Assembly (NCBI GenBank): GCA_049297615.1
Contig: JBAQUQ010000059.1
Coordinates: 1 to 15,619, forward strand
Length of the DNA: 15,619 nucleotides
Direction of reading: 5' to 3'
DNA from: JAEMQF01 sp049297615
GTDB lineage: Bacteria > Pseudomonadota > Gammaproteobacteria > Burkholderiales > Burkholderiaceae_C
Shown here piece by piece: positions 1 to 10,910 of the stretch. The position numbers and the translations under genes were made by a program. Under the pieces are notes generated by a model. The model searched no databases. It saw only the letters and a program-made list of their open reading frames with translations, and had not been told where the DNA came from. Positions within the stretch are counted from its first letter, which is position 1. Each line of letters begins with the position of its first letter.

Positions 1-867
1 GTCCTCGCCCAGCGGCAGCGCGCAATGCTCCAGGCCCAGGCCTTGCACATCGGGCGCGCGGCCACTGGCGGCGAGTACACAGGCGAAGCCTTGGATGTCA
101 TCGCCGGCCTGAACGCGCACGCCGCCGTCGCTGCCGCGCTCGAGCCGCACCTCGCCGGCGCTCATCACCAGCGCCAGTTCGCGGCTGAAAATCTGCAGCG
201 TCTTGGCCTGCAAAGCCGGGTCGGTCGAGGGCCCGAGCCGGCTGCTGCGTCCATACAGGCACACGCGCACGCCCAGACGGTGCAGGGCCTGGGCGATTTC
301 GAGGGCGACGACCCCGGCGCCGAGCACGGCCACCGACTCGGGCAGGTCTTGCCAGTCGAACACATCGTCGCTGACGATGAGCCGCTCACCGACGGCGCTG
401 CGCCAGGCCGGATCGACATGCGGACGCGAGCCGGTGGCGATGACGATTCGGCGGGCCAACACGCGCGTGGGTTCGCCGCCGGGGTCGCCCACCTGGAGCG
501 TGTGTCCGTCGACGAAGCGCGCGTGGCCGCGCAGGCGATGCGCTTGCGGCCAGTGGTCGACGGCGTCGGTGACGAATCCGACGAAGCGGTCGCGCTCATC
601 GCGCACGCGCTGCATGACGGCGCGCCCGTCGATGCGCAGCCCCTCGATGTGCACGCCGAAGGCTGCCGCATGCGCCGCGCTGTGGGCAGCGTCGGCCGCC
701 GCGATGAGCAGCTTGCTCGGCATGCACCCCACGCGTGCGCAGGTCGTGCCATAGGGCCCGCCTTCGATGACGAGCACGTTCGAGGTATGCGCCAGCGCTG
801 CGCGGTAGGCCGACATGCCGGCAGTGCCCGCGCCGATGATGGCGACATCGACCTGCAAGCTCTTCAT
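1..867 (-). CDS. Dihydrolipoyl dehydrogenase-type flavin disulfide reductase, N-terminal part (runs off left edge)
   Basis: Partial gene: 289 codons are present of the roughly 460-470 usual for the family, and the C-terminal dimerisation domain lies outside the window. The family uses FAD and an active-site disulfide to move electrons between a dithiol (such as dihydrolipoamide) and NAD(H) in the cytoplasm. Visible are the FAD dinucleotide fold IIGAGTAG (G12, G14, G17), the redox disulfide in TTCARVGCMPSK (C43, C48), the IVIATGSRP segment, the second NAD-binding fold VLGAGVVALE (G183, G185) and the ASGRAPDV segment that closes the NAD domain. The third glycine of the NAD fold is alanine, as in some relatives. 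The ATG at 867 has a GGAGA ribosome site six bases upstream. It starts 32 bases after the histidine kinase stop, so co-transcription is likely. The Cys pair resembles the Lpd3-like branch rather than the pyruvate dehydrogenase E3; a mercuric or glutathione reductase relative cannot be fully excluded without the C-terminus. Confidence 0.9.
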   Translation of the reverse strand, partial: MKSLQVDVAIIGAGTAGMSAYRAALAHTSNVLVIEGGPYGTTCARVGCMPSKLLIAAADAAHSAAHAAAFGVHIEGLRIDGRAVMQRVRDERDRFVGFVTDAVDHWPQAHRLRGHARFVDGHTLQVGDPGGEPTRVLARRIVIATGSRPHVDPAWRSAVGERLIVSDDVFDWQDLPESVAVLGAGVVALEIAQALHRLGVRVCLYGRSSRLGPSTDPALQAKTLQIFSRELALVMSAGEVRLERGSDGGVRVQAGDDIQGFACVLAASGRAPDVQGLGLEHCALPLGED

Positions 868-873
868 GGGCAA

Positions 874-878
874 TCTCC
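874..878 (-). promoter_or_regulatory. Shine-Dalgarno site of the flavin disulfide reductase
   Basis: Read on the minus strand the bases are GGAGA, six bases before the ATG at 867. It lies in the short gap after the kinase stop, so the reductase can be initiated independently on a shared mRNA. It fixes the start at 867. Confidence 0.6.
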
Positions 879-899
879 GGTTGGCACGCCTTGCGCCGC

Positions 900-4355
<3,456 letters not shown>

Positions 4356-4416
4356 CGGTGCGTTCGCGCCCTGGGCGGCGGCGCGGGTCAGGCTGCGGGT
4401 GAATGCCGGCGCATTG

Positions 4417-5400
4417 TCATCGAATCACCTCGTCGGCTCTGAGCAGCACGCTTTGCGGAATCTTGATGCCCAGGGTCTTGGCGGTTCGCAGGTTGATCAC
4501 GAACTCGAATCGCGTCGGTTGCAGTACGGGCAAGTCGGCGGGCCTGCTGCCTTGGAGGATGCGGCCGGTGTAGGCGCCGATCTTGCGATATCCGTCGGCC
4601 AGGTTGGTGCCATAGCTCATGAGGCCGCCCGCGGCGGTAAATTCCCTGAACTCGTAGATGGCGAGGATCTTGTTGCGCGCGGCCAGCGCCACCAGGCGGT
4701 CGCGCCGCGTATTGAAGAACGGATCGGCACTGACCAGGAGCGCGTTCACCCGCTGCTGCACGAGGCTTGCAAAGGCAGGCTCGAAGTCGGCTTCAGCCGA
4801 TGCGGGCAGGCGCAGCAGTTGCACGCCGAGGCGGCGCGCGCCCTCCTCGATGTCTTGCCACTGCGCCGCAGCGTTGGCAAAGGTCGGATTGATGAGCACC
4901 GCGATCGTCGCGGCGCTGGGGACGAGTTCGCGCAACAACCCGAGGCGCTTGCCTTCGAGCGGCCCGGTGTATTGCGTCAATCCGGTCAGATTGGCGTCGG
5001 GCCGGCCGAGGCTGGCAACCAAGCCGAGGTCCACCGGATGGCCTCCGGCGGCAAAGACGATCGGAATGCTCGACGTCGCGGCCTTCGCGGCGAAGGTGGA
5101 ATTCTCGCCGCCGGTCGTCACCAGCACGGCGACGCGGCGGCGCACCAGATCCGCAGCGAGTTCAGGCAAGCGCTCGTAGCGGCCTTCCGCCCAGCGATAC
5201 TCGATCGCGACATTGCGGCCCTCGGTGAAGCCGGCCTGGGCGAGCCCTTCGCGGTAGGCCGCCACGAGGTGGGCGAAGGGCCCCGGAGAACCTCCATTGA
5301 GAAACCCGACCACTGGCAGGGCCGCCGACTGCGCCGGCACCGCCAGCGGCCAGGCGAGGGCGGCGCCCGAGAACAGGCCATTGAAGTCGCGTCGCCTCAT
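4417..5400 (-). CDS. ABC-type substrate-binding protein (PF04392-like), first of two by sequence position
   Basis: 327 residues. It begins MRRRDFNGLF followed by a hydrophobic stretch ending near PAQSA, a Tat-like signal (RRxF) pointing to periplasmic export. The mature part has the two-lobed fold features of the family: VVGFLNGGSPG, GYREGL-like helix followed by GFTEGRNVAIEYRWAEGR, LGRPDANLTGLT, KRLGLLRELVP, GGLMSYGTN and the C-terminal LRADEVIR. In family members this class binds small ligands (tryptophan or other small metabolites in characterised cases); the ligand here cannot be read. The start at 5400 is chosen because it gives the signal peptide. The frame is open upstream to 5769, but that extension overlaps the neighbouring gene and has no protein-like features. 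GAGG lies 11 bases upstream. No permease or ATPase accompanies it, and the downstream kinase suggests a sensory role. Confidence 0.92.
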   Translation of the reverse strand: MRRRDFNGLFSGAALAWPLAVPAQSAALPVVGFLNGGSPGPFAHLVAAYREGLAQAGFTEGRNVAIEYRWAEGRYERLPELAADLVRRRVAVLVTTGGENSTFAAKAATSSIPIVFAAGGHPVDLGLVASLGRPDANLTGLTQYTGPLEGKRLGLLRELVPSAATIAVLINPTFANAAAQWQDIEEGARRLGVQLLRLPASAEADFEPAFASLVQQRVNALLVSADPFFNTRRDRLVALAARNKILAIYEFREFTAAGGLMSYGTNLADGYRKIGAYTGRILQGSRPADLPVLQPTRFEFVINLRTAKTLGIKIPQSVLLRADEVIR

Positions 5401-5543
5401 CGTATCGGTTGCCTCGCTGTTGCTTTGCTGGTGCCTTGCTGTGGCCTCGCCGCGCGCATTGTTGCACTCGAGCCCCTGCCCGGTGCGCGTGAAGCGGCGA
5501 CGCAGTCGATGGGTTCGCGCAAGGCGCAGTGCTTGCCTGAGGC

Positions 5544-6521
5544 CTAGCGGATTACCTCGTCCGCCCTGAGCCGCAGCGCCTGTGGGACCGTCAAACCGAG
5601 CGCCTTGGCTGTCACGAGATTGAGCACCATCTCGATGACATTGGGTTGCTCGATCGGCATGTCGCCGGGATTCGCCCCCTTGAGAATCTGGGCGACTTGC
5701 TCCGCCGCGCGACGGTAGGACGCCGAGAAGTTGGGTCCGTAGGACATCAGGCCGCCGCTTTCGGCCCACAGGGTGTTGTTGAAGATCGACGGCAGGCGGT
5801 GCGCAAGCGCCAACTCGGGGATTTGCTTTCGCGCCGGTACGAAGAAGGCCGAACTGAGAGCCACAAGCGCCTGCGCCTTGCCGCGCGTGAAGCCCGCGAA
5901 CGCCGCCTCGTATTCATAGGGGAAGCTGGCAAACTGGTGGACCACCAGCTCGAGCCCGAGCTGAACGGCAGCGTCGCGCGAGACTTCGAGCTGCCCGCTC
6001 GTCGATGCGTCAGCGAGCACGCCGACGCGCCGCAGTTTGGGCAGCAGCTCTTTCAACAGTGCCAAGCGCTTCGCGGGCAATTCAGTCTGCAATTGCGAAA
6101 TACCCGTGATGCGCCCGCCAGGCCTGGCCATATTGGTGACGTAGCCGGCAGCGACGGGGTCGTAGTCATTGCTGACGATGACGATGGGCTGGTCGCGCGT
6201 GGCCTGCTTGACGGCGTTGAGATTGAGTTCGCTGCCGGGCGCAAAATACACGTCGCAGTTCAGCTGCGTCAGCTCCGCAGCGAGTTGAGGCAGGCGCTCG
6301 ATTTGTCCTGGCGAGCCCCTGAACTCGATGACGAGGTTGCGTCCCTCGACGAAGCCGAGTTCACCCAGGCGCTTCACGAAGGCGATGTTGTACGGCGCGG
6401 CGCGCGGCGCCGCCAACCCCAGCCATCCCAGCCGGTAGGTGCGGCCGGCCTGTTGCGCCCGCGCTTGCGGCAATGCGAGCCAGCTGCCCGCAACCGCAAT
6501 GAAATATCGTCTCAGTGTCAT
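5544..6521 (-). CDS. ABC-type substrate-binding protein (PF04392-like), second paralogue
   Basis: 325 residues. It starts MTLRRYFIAVAGSWLALPQARAQ, an export signal with paired arginines and a probable cleavage site after ARA, so the protein should be periplasmic. Family features appear in the same order as in the paralogue at 4417-5400: YRLGWLGLAAP, LGELGFVEGRNLVIEFRG, ERLPQLAAEL, MARPGGRITGIS, KRLALLKELLP, GGLMSYGPN, GDMPIEQP and the same C-terminal LRADEVIR. Binding-site segments differ (for example GSELN instead of GGENS), so the two probably bind different ligands. It is the first gene of the minus-strand run, and the divergent region to its right should hold the promoter. No strong ribosome site is visible. 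The ligand is unknown, and no transporter partner is encoded nearby. Confidence 0.92.
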   Translation of the reverse strand: MTLRRYFIAVAGSWLALPQARAQQAGRTYRLGWLGLAAPRAAPYNIAFVKRLGELGFVEGRNLVIEFRGSPGQIERLPQLAAELTQLNCDVYFAPGSELNLNAVKQATRDQPIVIVSNDYDPVAAGYVTNMARPGGRITGISQLQTELPAKRLALLKELLPKLRRVGVLADASTSGQLEVSRDAAVQLGLELVVHQFASFPYEYEAAFAGFTRGKAQALVALSSAFFVPARKQIPELALAHRLPSIFNNTLWAESGGLMSYGPNFSASYRRAAEQVAQILKGANPGDMPIEQPNVIEMVLNLVTAKALGLTVPQALRLRADEVIR

Positions 6522-6679
6522 CGTCGGGCCCCTGTTTGCGTCCTCAGTCTACGCTGCGACGAGGTATCGACGGCCTGTGCGGGGGGCATTGCGGCCACAC
6601 CGGATAATCGAGCCGCAGCATCCCTCCACAAGCAATGCCGAAGGCGGCGCGCCGGCCGGCGCACCGCTCAGGGCGAACA
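6522..6679. promoter_or_regulatory. Divergent intergenic region between binding protein and cyclic-nucleotide-binding protein
   Basis: This 158-base gap separates two divergently transcribed blocks and should contain both promoters. A GATAAT sits at 6603-6608 on the plus strand, but I see no matching -35 element at 16-18 bases, so I do not assign a promoter. AGGG at 6670-6673, six bases before the ATG at 6680, is the likely ribosome site. A 14-base perfect palindrome at 6649-6662 is listed separately. Confidence 0.4.
6649..6662. other. 14-base perfect GC palindrome upstream of the cyclic-nucleotide-binding gene
   Basis: GCGCCGGCCGGCGC reads identically on both strands and ends 17 bases before the ATG at 6680. 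It could be an operator half-site pair or part of an mRNA structure near the ribosome site. GC-rich palindromes also arise by chance in such DNA, so the role is unproven. Confidence 0.3.
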
Positions 6680-7432
6680 ATGCAAATCTCGATGACCGAA
6701 ATCCTGGCGATCGCGGTGGCCACCGTCGAGGCTGCACTGGCCACGCCCACCGGCATGCTCGCGCTCGCTTCGGCGGCGGTGGCCTCGGCGCTGACGATCA
6801 TCAGTTCGTTCCTGCGACTCATGGTGCCGCTGCGCTGGCTCGCGGTGGGCAGCAATGTCGGTTTCTTCTCCTACGGATTGCTCTACCCTTCGCTGCCGAT
6901 GATGGCGCTGCACGGCCTGCTGCTGCCGATCAATATCTACCGCGCGATCGAGATGATCAAGCTGACGCGCCGCGTGACGCGCGCCGCGGCGCGCGGCGAC
7001 CTGTCGGGCGTGTGGCTCAAGCCGTATATGAAGCGCCGGGACCTGAAGGCGGGGACGGTGTTGTTCAACAAGGGCGACCCCGCCGACCTGCTCTACTTCC
7101 TCGCCGAAGGGCGCATCGAACTCGTCGAGATCGGCGTGTCCGTGCCGCCCGGGGCCATCTTCGGCGAGATCGCCTTCTTCTCGCCGGACCGGCGCCGCAC
7201 GCTCACCGCGCGCTGCGCCGAGCGCTGCCGCGTGCTCACGATCGGCGAAAGCGACTTGCACCAGCTCTATTTCCAGAATCCCTCGTTCGGCTTCGAGCTG
7301 GTGGGGTTGATCGCGGGCCGGCTCAGCGCCGACATCCAACGCCTCGAACAACAGGCGGCCGACGCACGCGCGGCTTCGGCGACCGCCGCACACGCGGCTT
7401 CGGCGGCCACCGCCGCTTCGCCGTCGCCTTGA
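6680..7432 (+). CDS. Popeye-like membrane protein with cytoplasmic cyclic-nucleotide-binding domain
   Basis: 250 residues from ATG 6680. The N-terminal 95 residues hold about three hydrophobic helices (roughly 8-45, 52-70, 73-92), including LRWLAVGSNVGFFSYG and LPMMALHGLLLPINIYR. A cyclic-nucleotide-binding beta-barrel follows (about 110-215): LKAGTVLFNKGDPADLLYFLAEGRIELVE, then the phosphate-binding cassette FGEIAFFSPDRRRTLTA with E163 and an arginine at 172-173 in the expected places. This topology matches Popeye-like proteins, but the cassette is the canonical bacterial FGE type. It has no HTH, so it is not a CRP-type regulator. The tail (225-250) is Ala-rich and encoded by a 24-base repeat. 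An upstream in-frame ATG at 6635 would add 15 basic residues without a better ribosome site, so 6680 is preferred. It precedes the pqi genes by 31-46 bases and may be co-transcribed with them. Likely role: sensing cAMP or a related nucleotide at the membrane; the output is unknown. Confidence 0.85.
   Translation: MQISMTEILAIAVATVEAALATPTGMLALASAAVASALTIISSFLRLMVPLRWLAVGSNVGFFSYGLLYPSLPMMALHGLLLPINIYRAIEMIKLTRRVTRAAARGDLSGVWLKPYMKRRDLKAGTVLFNKGDPADLLYFLAEGRIELVEIGVSVPPGAIFGEIAFFSPDRRRTLTARCAERCRVLTIGESDLHQLYFQNPSFGFELVGLIAGRLSADIQRLEQQAADARAASATAAHAASAATAASPSP
7369..7405 (+). repeat. Two-copy 24-base repeat in the C-terminal tail of the cyclic-nucleotide-binding gene
   Basis: CGCGGCTTCGGCG occurs at 7369-7381 and again at 7393-7405, a 24-base period that keeps the reading frame and encodes an AAS.TA-rich tail. 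The period allows in-frame length change by slippage. It lies after the folded domain, so it probably does not affect nucleotide binding. Confidence 0.6.
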
Positions 7433-7478
7433 GTGCCGGGCTTGGACGCGACAGCGTCGAACCGTGCAGAATCGACTC

Positions 7479-8237
7479 ATGCGCATTCGTGCCGTGGCGG
7501 AACAACTCCTGAGCAAACGCCCCGAGCTTGCTCGACGCCCAGGTGCCCCAGCCATGGGCCTGATCCTGGAGCGGCTGCTCTGGCGCCTCGGATGGGTGGA
7601 CCACCCGGACCGTCGCGGCGAGCGCGTTGCCATCTACCCCGCCTTGGTGGTCTGCGAAGAATGCGACGCCGTGCACGCGCGCCAGGCCCTGGCCGTGCAC
7701 GAGGTGGCGCGCTGCACGCGCTGCGGCACCTTGCTCGGGCGCGGTCACCGGCTAGGGCCCGATGGCTTGCTGGCCCTGGCGCTGGCTGCGCTGATCGTAT
7801 TCATCATGGGCAACCTGTTCGACATCGTGACGCTCGACCTCGGTGGAATCAGCGTCGAAGCGACTCTGCCGCAGGCGATTGCGCAGACCTGGGACAGCGG
7901 TGAACACGCCGTGGCTGTGCTGGCCGGAGCCACGGCGTTCGGCTTTCCGCTGATCGTGATCGTGCTGCGCCTGTGGGTGCTGGTGCCGCTCGTGCTCGGC
8001 AGGCGTTCGGCGGCATTCCTGCCGGCGATGCGCGCGCTGCATTGGGTGACGCGCTGGAGCATGGTCGAGGTGTTTCTGCTCGGCACCTTGGTGGCCATCG
8101 TGCGCAGCGCCGGCATGGCCAGCGTGGTGCCGGGCGCGGGCATTTTTTCCTACGCGGCGCTGACGGTCTTGCTGACGGCCGAACATGTGGCTGGGCTGCA
8201 TGGCTTGTGGTGGCGAGCCGAGAGGCTCGGGGCATGA
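7479..8237 (+). CDS. pqiA: PqiA-domain integral membrane protein (first copy)
   Basis: 252 residues from ATG 7479. It holds one PqiA unit: a cytoplasmic zinc-ribbon-like pair CEEC (C59, C62) and CTRC (C79, C82), followed by four membrane helices at about 97-118, 143-172, 195-215 and 222-242. Characteristic segments are GLLALALAALIVFIMGNLFDIV and HWVTRWSMVEVFLLGTLVAIV. E. coli PqiA is a single protein of about 417 residues with two such units; here the units are separate genes, a split common in betaproteobacteria. PqiA is the inner-membrane partner of the MCE protein PqiB in a proposed lipid-trafficking route. The start is uncertain: GTG 7464, ATG 7479 and ATG 7554 are all in frame and none has a good ribosome site. 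It overlaps the next gene by ATGA. Confidence 0.88.
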   Translation: MRIRAVAEQLLSKRPELARRPGAPAMGLILERLLWRLGWVDHPDRRGERVAIYPALVVCEECDAVHARQALAVHEVARCTRCGTLLGRGHRLGPDGLLALALAALIVFIMGNLFDIVTLDLGGISVEATLPQAIAQTWDSGEHAVAVLAGATAFGFPLIVIVLRLWVLVPLVLGRRSAAFLPAMRALHWVTRWSMVEVFLLGTLVAIVRSAGMASVVPGAGIFSYAALTVLLTAEHVAGLHGLWWRAERLGA

Positions 8238-9025
8238 GCGCCGCGCCGGGGCAAGCCAGCGAATCTTCCCTCGGGGGAGCGGCTTCGGAGCAGGGCAGCC
8301 CAGGGGTCGACATGAGCGCCGGCGTGGTCAGCGCTCGCTCGCTCGGCTTGTGGGGCTGCGAATGTTGCGGCATGGTGTCGCAGGTTTCGCAGCGCGGTGG
8401 CGACACGCCGCGCTGCCCGCGCTGCCTGTTCGCCCTGCACGCGCGAAAACCCTATAGCCTGCAGCGTACCGTGGCCTACCTGGTGGCCGCCGTGCTGCTC
8501 TACATTCCGGCCAATACCCTGCCCGTCATGGGCACGGCCAGCGTGCTGGGCAAGCATGAACACACCATCCTGGGCGGCATCGGCGAGTTGTGGCACTCCG
8601 GTTCGTGGGAGCTCGCGGCCATCGTCTTCATCGCCAGCATTGCCGTGCCGATCCTGAAGATCGCTGCGCTCGCATTGCTCGTCGTCACCGCGAAATTGCG
8701 CTCGCGCTGGCGTCAGTTCGAGCGCGCACGCCTGTACCGGGTGCTCGAAACCGTGGGCCATTGGTCGATGCTCGACGTGTTCGTCGTCGTCATCCTGGTC
8801 GGCATGGTGCGCTTTGGCGCGTTTGCCAGCGTGAGCCCCGAGGCCGGCCTGCTGGCGTTCGGCGCGGTCGTGATTGCGACCATGCTCGCCGCGGCGAGTT
8901 TCGACCCGCGCCTGATCTGGCCCGAAGACGATGAACCCGTGGTGCCGATTCCGCGGCGCCGCACGCGCCGCGCGCGCCATGTGGGTGCGACGCCGAGCCC
9001 GACAAGGGCTGGCCGCGCGTCATGA
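8234..9025 (+). CDS. pqiA: PqiA-domain integral membrane protein (second copy)
   Basis: 263 residues. The first 35 residues are a polar Ser/Gly/Ala-rich leader, followed by a zinc-ribbon-like motif CECC (C42-C45) with CPRC (C61, C64), then four helices at about 80-98, 125-152, 178-197 and 205-222. ARKPYSLQRTVAYLVAAVLLYIPANTLPVM and HWSMLDVFVVVILVGMVRFG are typical PqiA segments. The ATG at 8234 overlaps the stop of the previous gene (ATGA) and is preceded by GAGG, which supports it over the longer open frame beginning at 7973. The basic tail RRRTRRARH is probably cytoplasmic. It corresponds to the second half of E. coli PqiA, and the two copies probably form one heteromeric unit next to PqiB. 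Confidence 0.92.
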   Translation: MSAAPGQASESSLGGAASEQGSPGVDMSAGVVSARSLGLWGCECCGMVSQVSQRGGDTPRCPRCLFALHARKPYSLQRTVAYLVAAVLLYIPANTLPVMGTASVLGKHEHTILGGIGELWHSGSWELAAIVFIASIAVPILKIAALALLVVTAKLRSRWRQFERARLYRVLETVGHWSMLDVFVVVILVGMVRFGAFASVSPEAGLLAFGAVVIATMLAAASFDPRLIWPEDDEPVVPIPRRRTRRARHVGATPSPTRAGRAS

Positions 9026-10875
9026 CCGACCCCGTTGATCCCGGTCAACCCGCGCCGGCGCCGAGCCGCGACACCAAGCCGGCAGCGGCGCGTGCACCCT
9101 TCCCCGCGCCGGTGATCGTGCGTGCGAATCGCCTGCGTTTCTCTCTCGTGTGGATCGTGCCCCTGGTGGCCTTGCTCGCCGGCATCGTGCTTGTCGCGCG
9201 CACCCTGCTGCAGGCCGGGCCGCTGATCACGATCACGTTTCGAAACGCAGAAGGCCTGGAACCCGGCCGCACCGAGGTGCGCTACAAGGAAGTGGTGGTC
9301 GGGCGAGTCAACAAAGTGGGTCTGAGCCCGGACCGCGGCCGCGTGCTCGTGACCGTGCGCCTGGACAAGAGCGCGTCCTCCCTGGCGGTGGCCGATACCG
9401 GTTTCTGGGTGGTGCGCCCGCGCATCGGCACCGCCGGCATCAGTGGCCTGGGCACATTGTTCTCGGGTGTCTACATCGGCGCCGACGCCGGCGAGACGGG
9501 CCAGGAGGAAACGCATTTCACCGGTCTGGAGGTGCCCCCCTTCGTGCAACGCGGCGAGCCCGGGCGCAGCTTCGTGCTCAACGCTTCCGACCTCGGTTCT
9601 CTCGAAGTAGGCTCCCCGGTTTATTACCGGCGCACACGCGTCGGGCGCGTCGTGGGCTACTCGCTGGACCCCAAGCGCGACGGCGTGGACGTGCAGGTCT
9701 TTGTCGAGTCGCCCAATGAAGCGCTGGTGACGCAGGCCTCGCGCTTCTGGAACGCGAGCGGCATCGACATGTCGGTCAATGCGGCGGGCCTGACCGTCAA
9801 CACCGAATCGCTGGCGGCGCTCGTCGCGGGGGGCATCGCTTTCGCGGCCGCGCCGGGCGCGCAGAAGGGGCAGCCCGCACCGCTCGCCCAGAGCGGCCAG
9901 CGCTTCGTGTTGTACGCCGACCGCAAGTCCGCGATGGCGCCGCCCGACGGGCCTGCACAGCGCGTGCGCATGCTGTTCTCACCCAGCATGCGCGGCCTGG
10001 CGGTGGGCGCGCCGGTGGAACTGCTCGGTGCCGAGATCGGCAGCGTGCTTTCGGTGGCGATGCAATACGACGCGCGCACCCAGCGCTTTCCGGTCGAGGT
10101 GGTGGCGGAAATATTTCCGGCGCGCCTGGGCGACGCGCGCCGCGACTTCATGGCGCCCCTGGGCGCTGCCGAGCAGTCCGACGCCTTGTTTCTCAGGCAG
10201 CTCGTCGAGCGCGGCATGCGCGCCCAGTTGAAGAGCGGAAATTTGCTGACCGGCCAGCCCTATGTGGCGCTGGACATCGTCGCCAAGGCGCCGAAGGCGA
10301 CGCTCGACGTGTCCACGCCAACGCCGACGATTCCCTCCCTGCCCGGCGGCACCGGGGACTTGCAGCCCCAGGTGTCGGAGATCCTCGAGCGCATCGCTCG
10401 CATCAATTTCGAGCAGATCGGCGCGAACCTCGAGGACACGCTGAAGAACACTAGCGCGGCGACCGGCACGCTCCAGGACACACTGCGCAGCGCGGGTTCT
10501 GCGGCGGGCGCATTGGAGCAGACCCTGACGAGCGCGAACCTCGCGGTCCAGCAGCTCGCGCCCCAGCTGCAGCAGGTGCTGTCGAGTGCGAACAGCGCCA
10601 TCGAGCAGCTTTCGCCGCAGGCCCAGGAGATGCTGGCCGAGGTGCAGCGCTCGCTCAAGTCGGTGCAGGCAACGCTCGACACCCTGGACCGCAATCTCAG
10701 CCGGCCCGACGCGCCGCTGCAGCGCAACGCCAACCAGGCCCTGGCCGAAATCCAGCGCGCCGCGCGTGCCCTGCGCGTGCTCGGCGACTATCTGCAACTG
10801 CACCCCGAATCGCTGTTGCGCGGCAAACCGGCCGACGCCGACGTGGGGCCGCTCGCCCCGCAGGGGCGCCAATGA
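9022..10875 (+). CDS. pqiB: PqiB: MCE-family intermembrane transport protein
   Basis: 617 residues. A Pro/Ala-rich cytoplasmic tail leads into one membrane helix (about 41-63) and a large periplasmic part. Three MCE domains are visible at about 68-155 (ITFRNAEGLEPGRTEVRYKEVVVG), 184-276 (NASDLGSLEVGSPVYYRRTRVGRV) and 313-420 (LFSPSMRGLAVGAPVELLGAEIG ... GQPYVALDIV). A long helical region at about 450-590 follows, predicted to coil, ending in LQLHPESLLRGK, a segment typical of PqiB and YebT C-termini. E. coli PqiB, about 546 residues, forms stacked MCE hexamer rings and a helical needle that spans the periplasm. The architecture here matches, so a lipid or hydrophobic-molecule conduit is expected. 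ATG 9022 overlaps the pqiA stop by ATGA, so translation is probably coupled. Confidence 0.96.
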   Translation: MTDPVDPGQPAPAPSRDTKPAAARAPFPAPVIVRANRLRFSLVWIVPLVALLAGIVLVARTLLQAGPLITITFRNAEGLEPGRTEVRYKEVVVGRVNKVGLSPDRGRVLVTVRLDKSASSLAVADTGFWVVRPRIGTAGISGLGTLFSGVYIGADAGETGQEETHFTGLEVPPFVQRGEPGRSFVLNASDLGSLEVGSPVYYRRTRVGRVVGYSLDPKRDGVDVQVFVESPNEALVTQASRFWNASGIDMSVNAAGLTVNTESLAALVAGGIAFAAAPGAQKGQPAPLAQSGQRFVLYADRKSAMAPPDGPAQRVRMLFSPSMRGLAVGAPVELLGAEIGSVLSVAMQYDARTQRFPVEVVAEIFPARLGDARRDFMAPLGAAEQSDALFLRQLVERGMRAQLKSGNLLTGQPYVALDIVAKAPKATLDVSTPTPTIPSLPGGTGDLQPQVSEILERIARINFEQIGANLEDTLKNTSAATGTLQDTLRSAGSAAGALEQTLTSANLAVQQLAPQLQQVLSSANSAIEQLSPQAQEMLAEVQRSLKSVQATLDTLDRNLSRPDAPLQRNANQALAEIQRAARALRVLGDYLQLHPESLLRGKPADADVGPLAPQGRQ

Positions 10876-10895
10876 ACGGCAGGGGTGCCAATGAA
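10861..10895 (+). repeat. Near-perfect 16-base direct repeat around the pqiB-pqiC junction
   Basis: CAGGGGCGCCAATGAA at 10861-10876 recurs at 10880-10895 with one change (C to T). Each copy carries an AGGGG followed by ATGA. The first ATG (10872) is in the pqiC frame and overlaps the pqiB stop. The second (10891) is out of frame and meets a stop after seven codons. It looks like a small tandem duplication of the junction. Confidence 0.6.
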
Positions 10896-10900
10896 ATCCA

Positions 10901-10905
10901 GAGGG
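10901..10905 (+). promoter_or_regulatory. Shine-Dalgarno site deciding the pqiC start
   Basis: GAGGG lies five bases before the ATG at 10911. That ATG gives a textbook lipoprotein signal peptide, whereas the upstream in-frame ATG at 10872 adds 13 polar residues in front of it. The site therefore favours 10911. Confidence 0.6.
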
Positions 10906-10910
10906 CCGCG

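Noticed and set aside
5401..5769. N-terminal extension of the first binding protein up to 5769
   Set aside because: It overlaps the other binding protein gene and would bury the signal peptide internally.
6603..6608. GATAAT as a -10 element for the cyclic-nucleotide-binding gene
   Set aside because: No acceptable -35 at 16-18 bases upstream; the match alone is not enough.
7973..8233. Longer start for the second PqiA protein
   Set aside because: The extra residues are an out-of-frame reading of the first PqiA gene; ATG 8234 with the ATGA overlap is the natural start.
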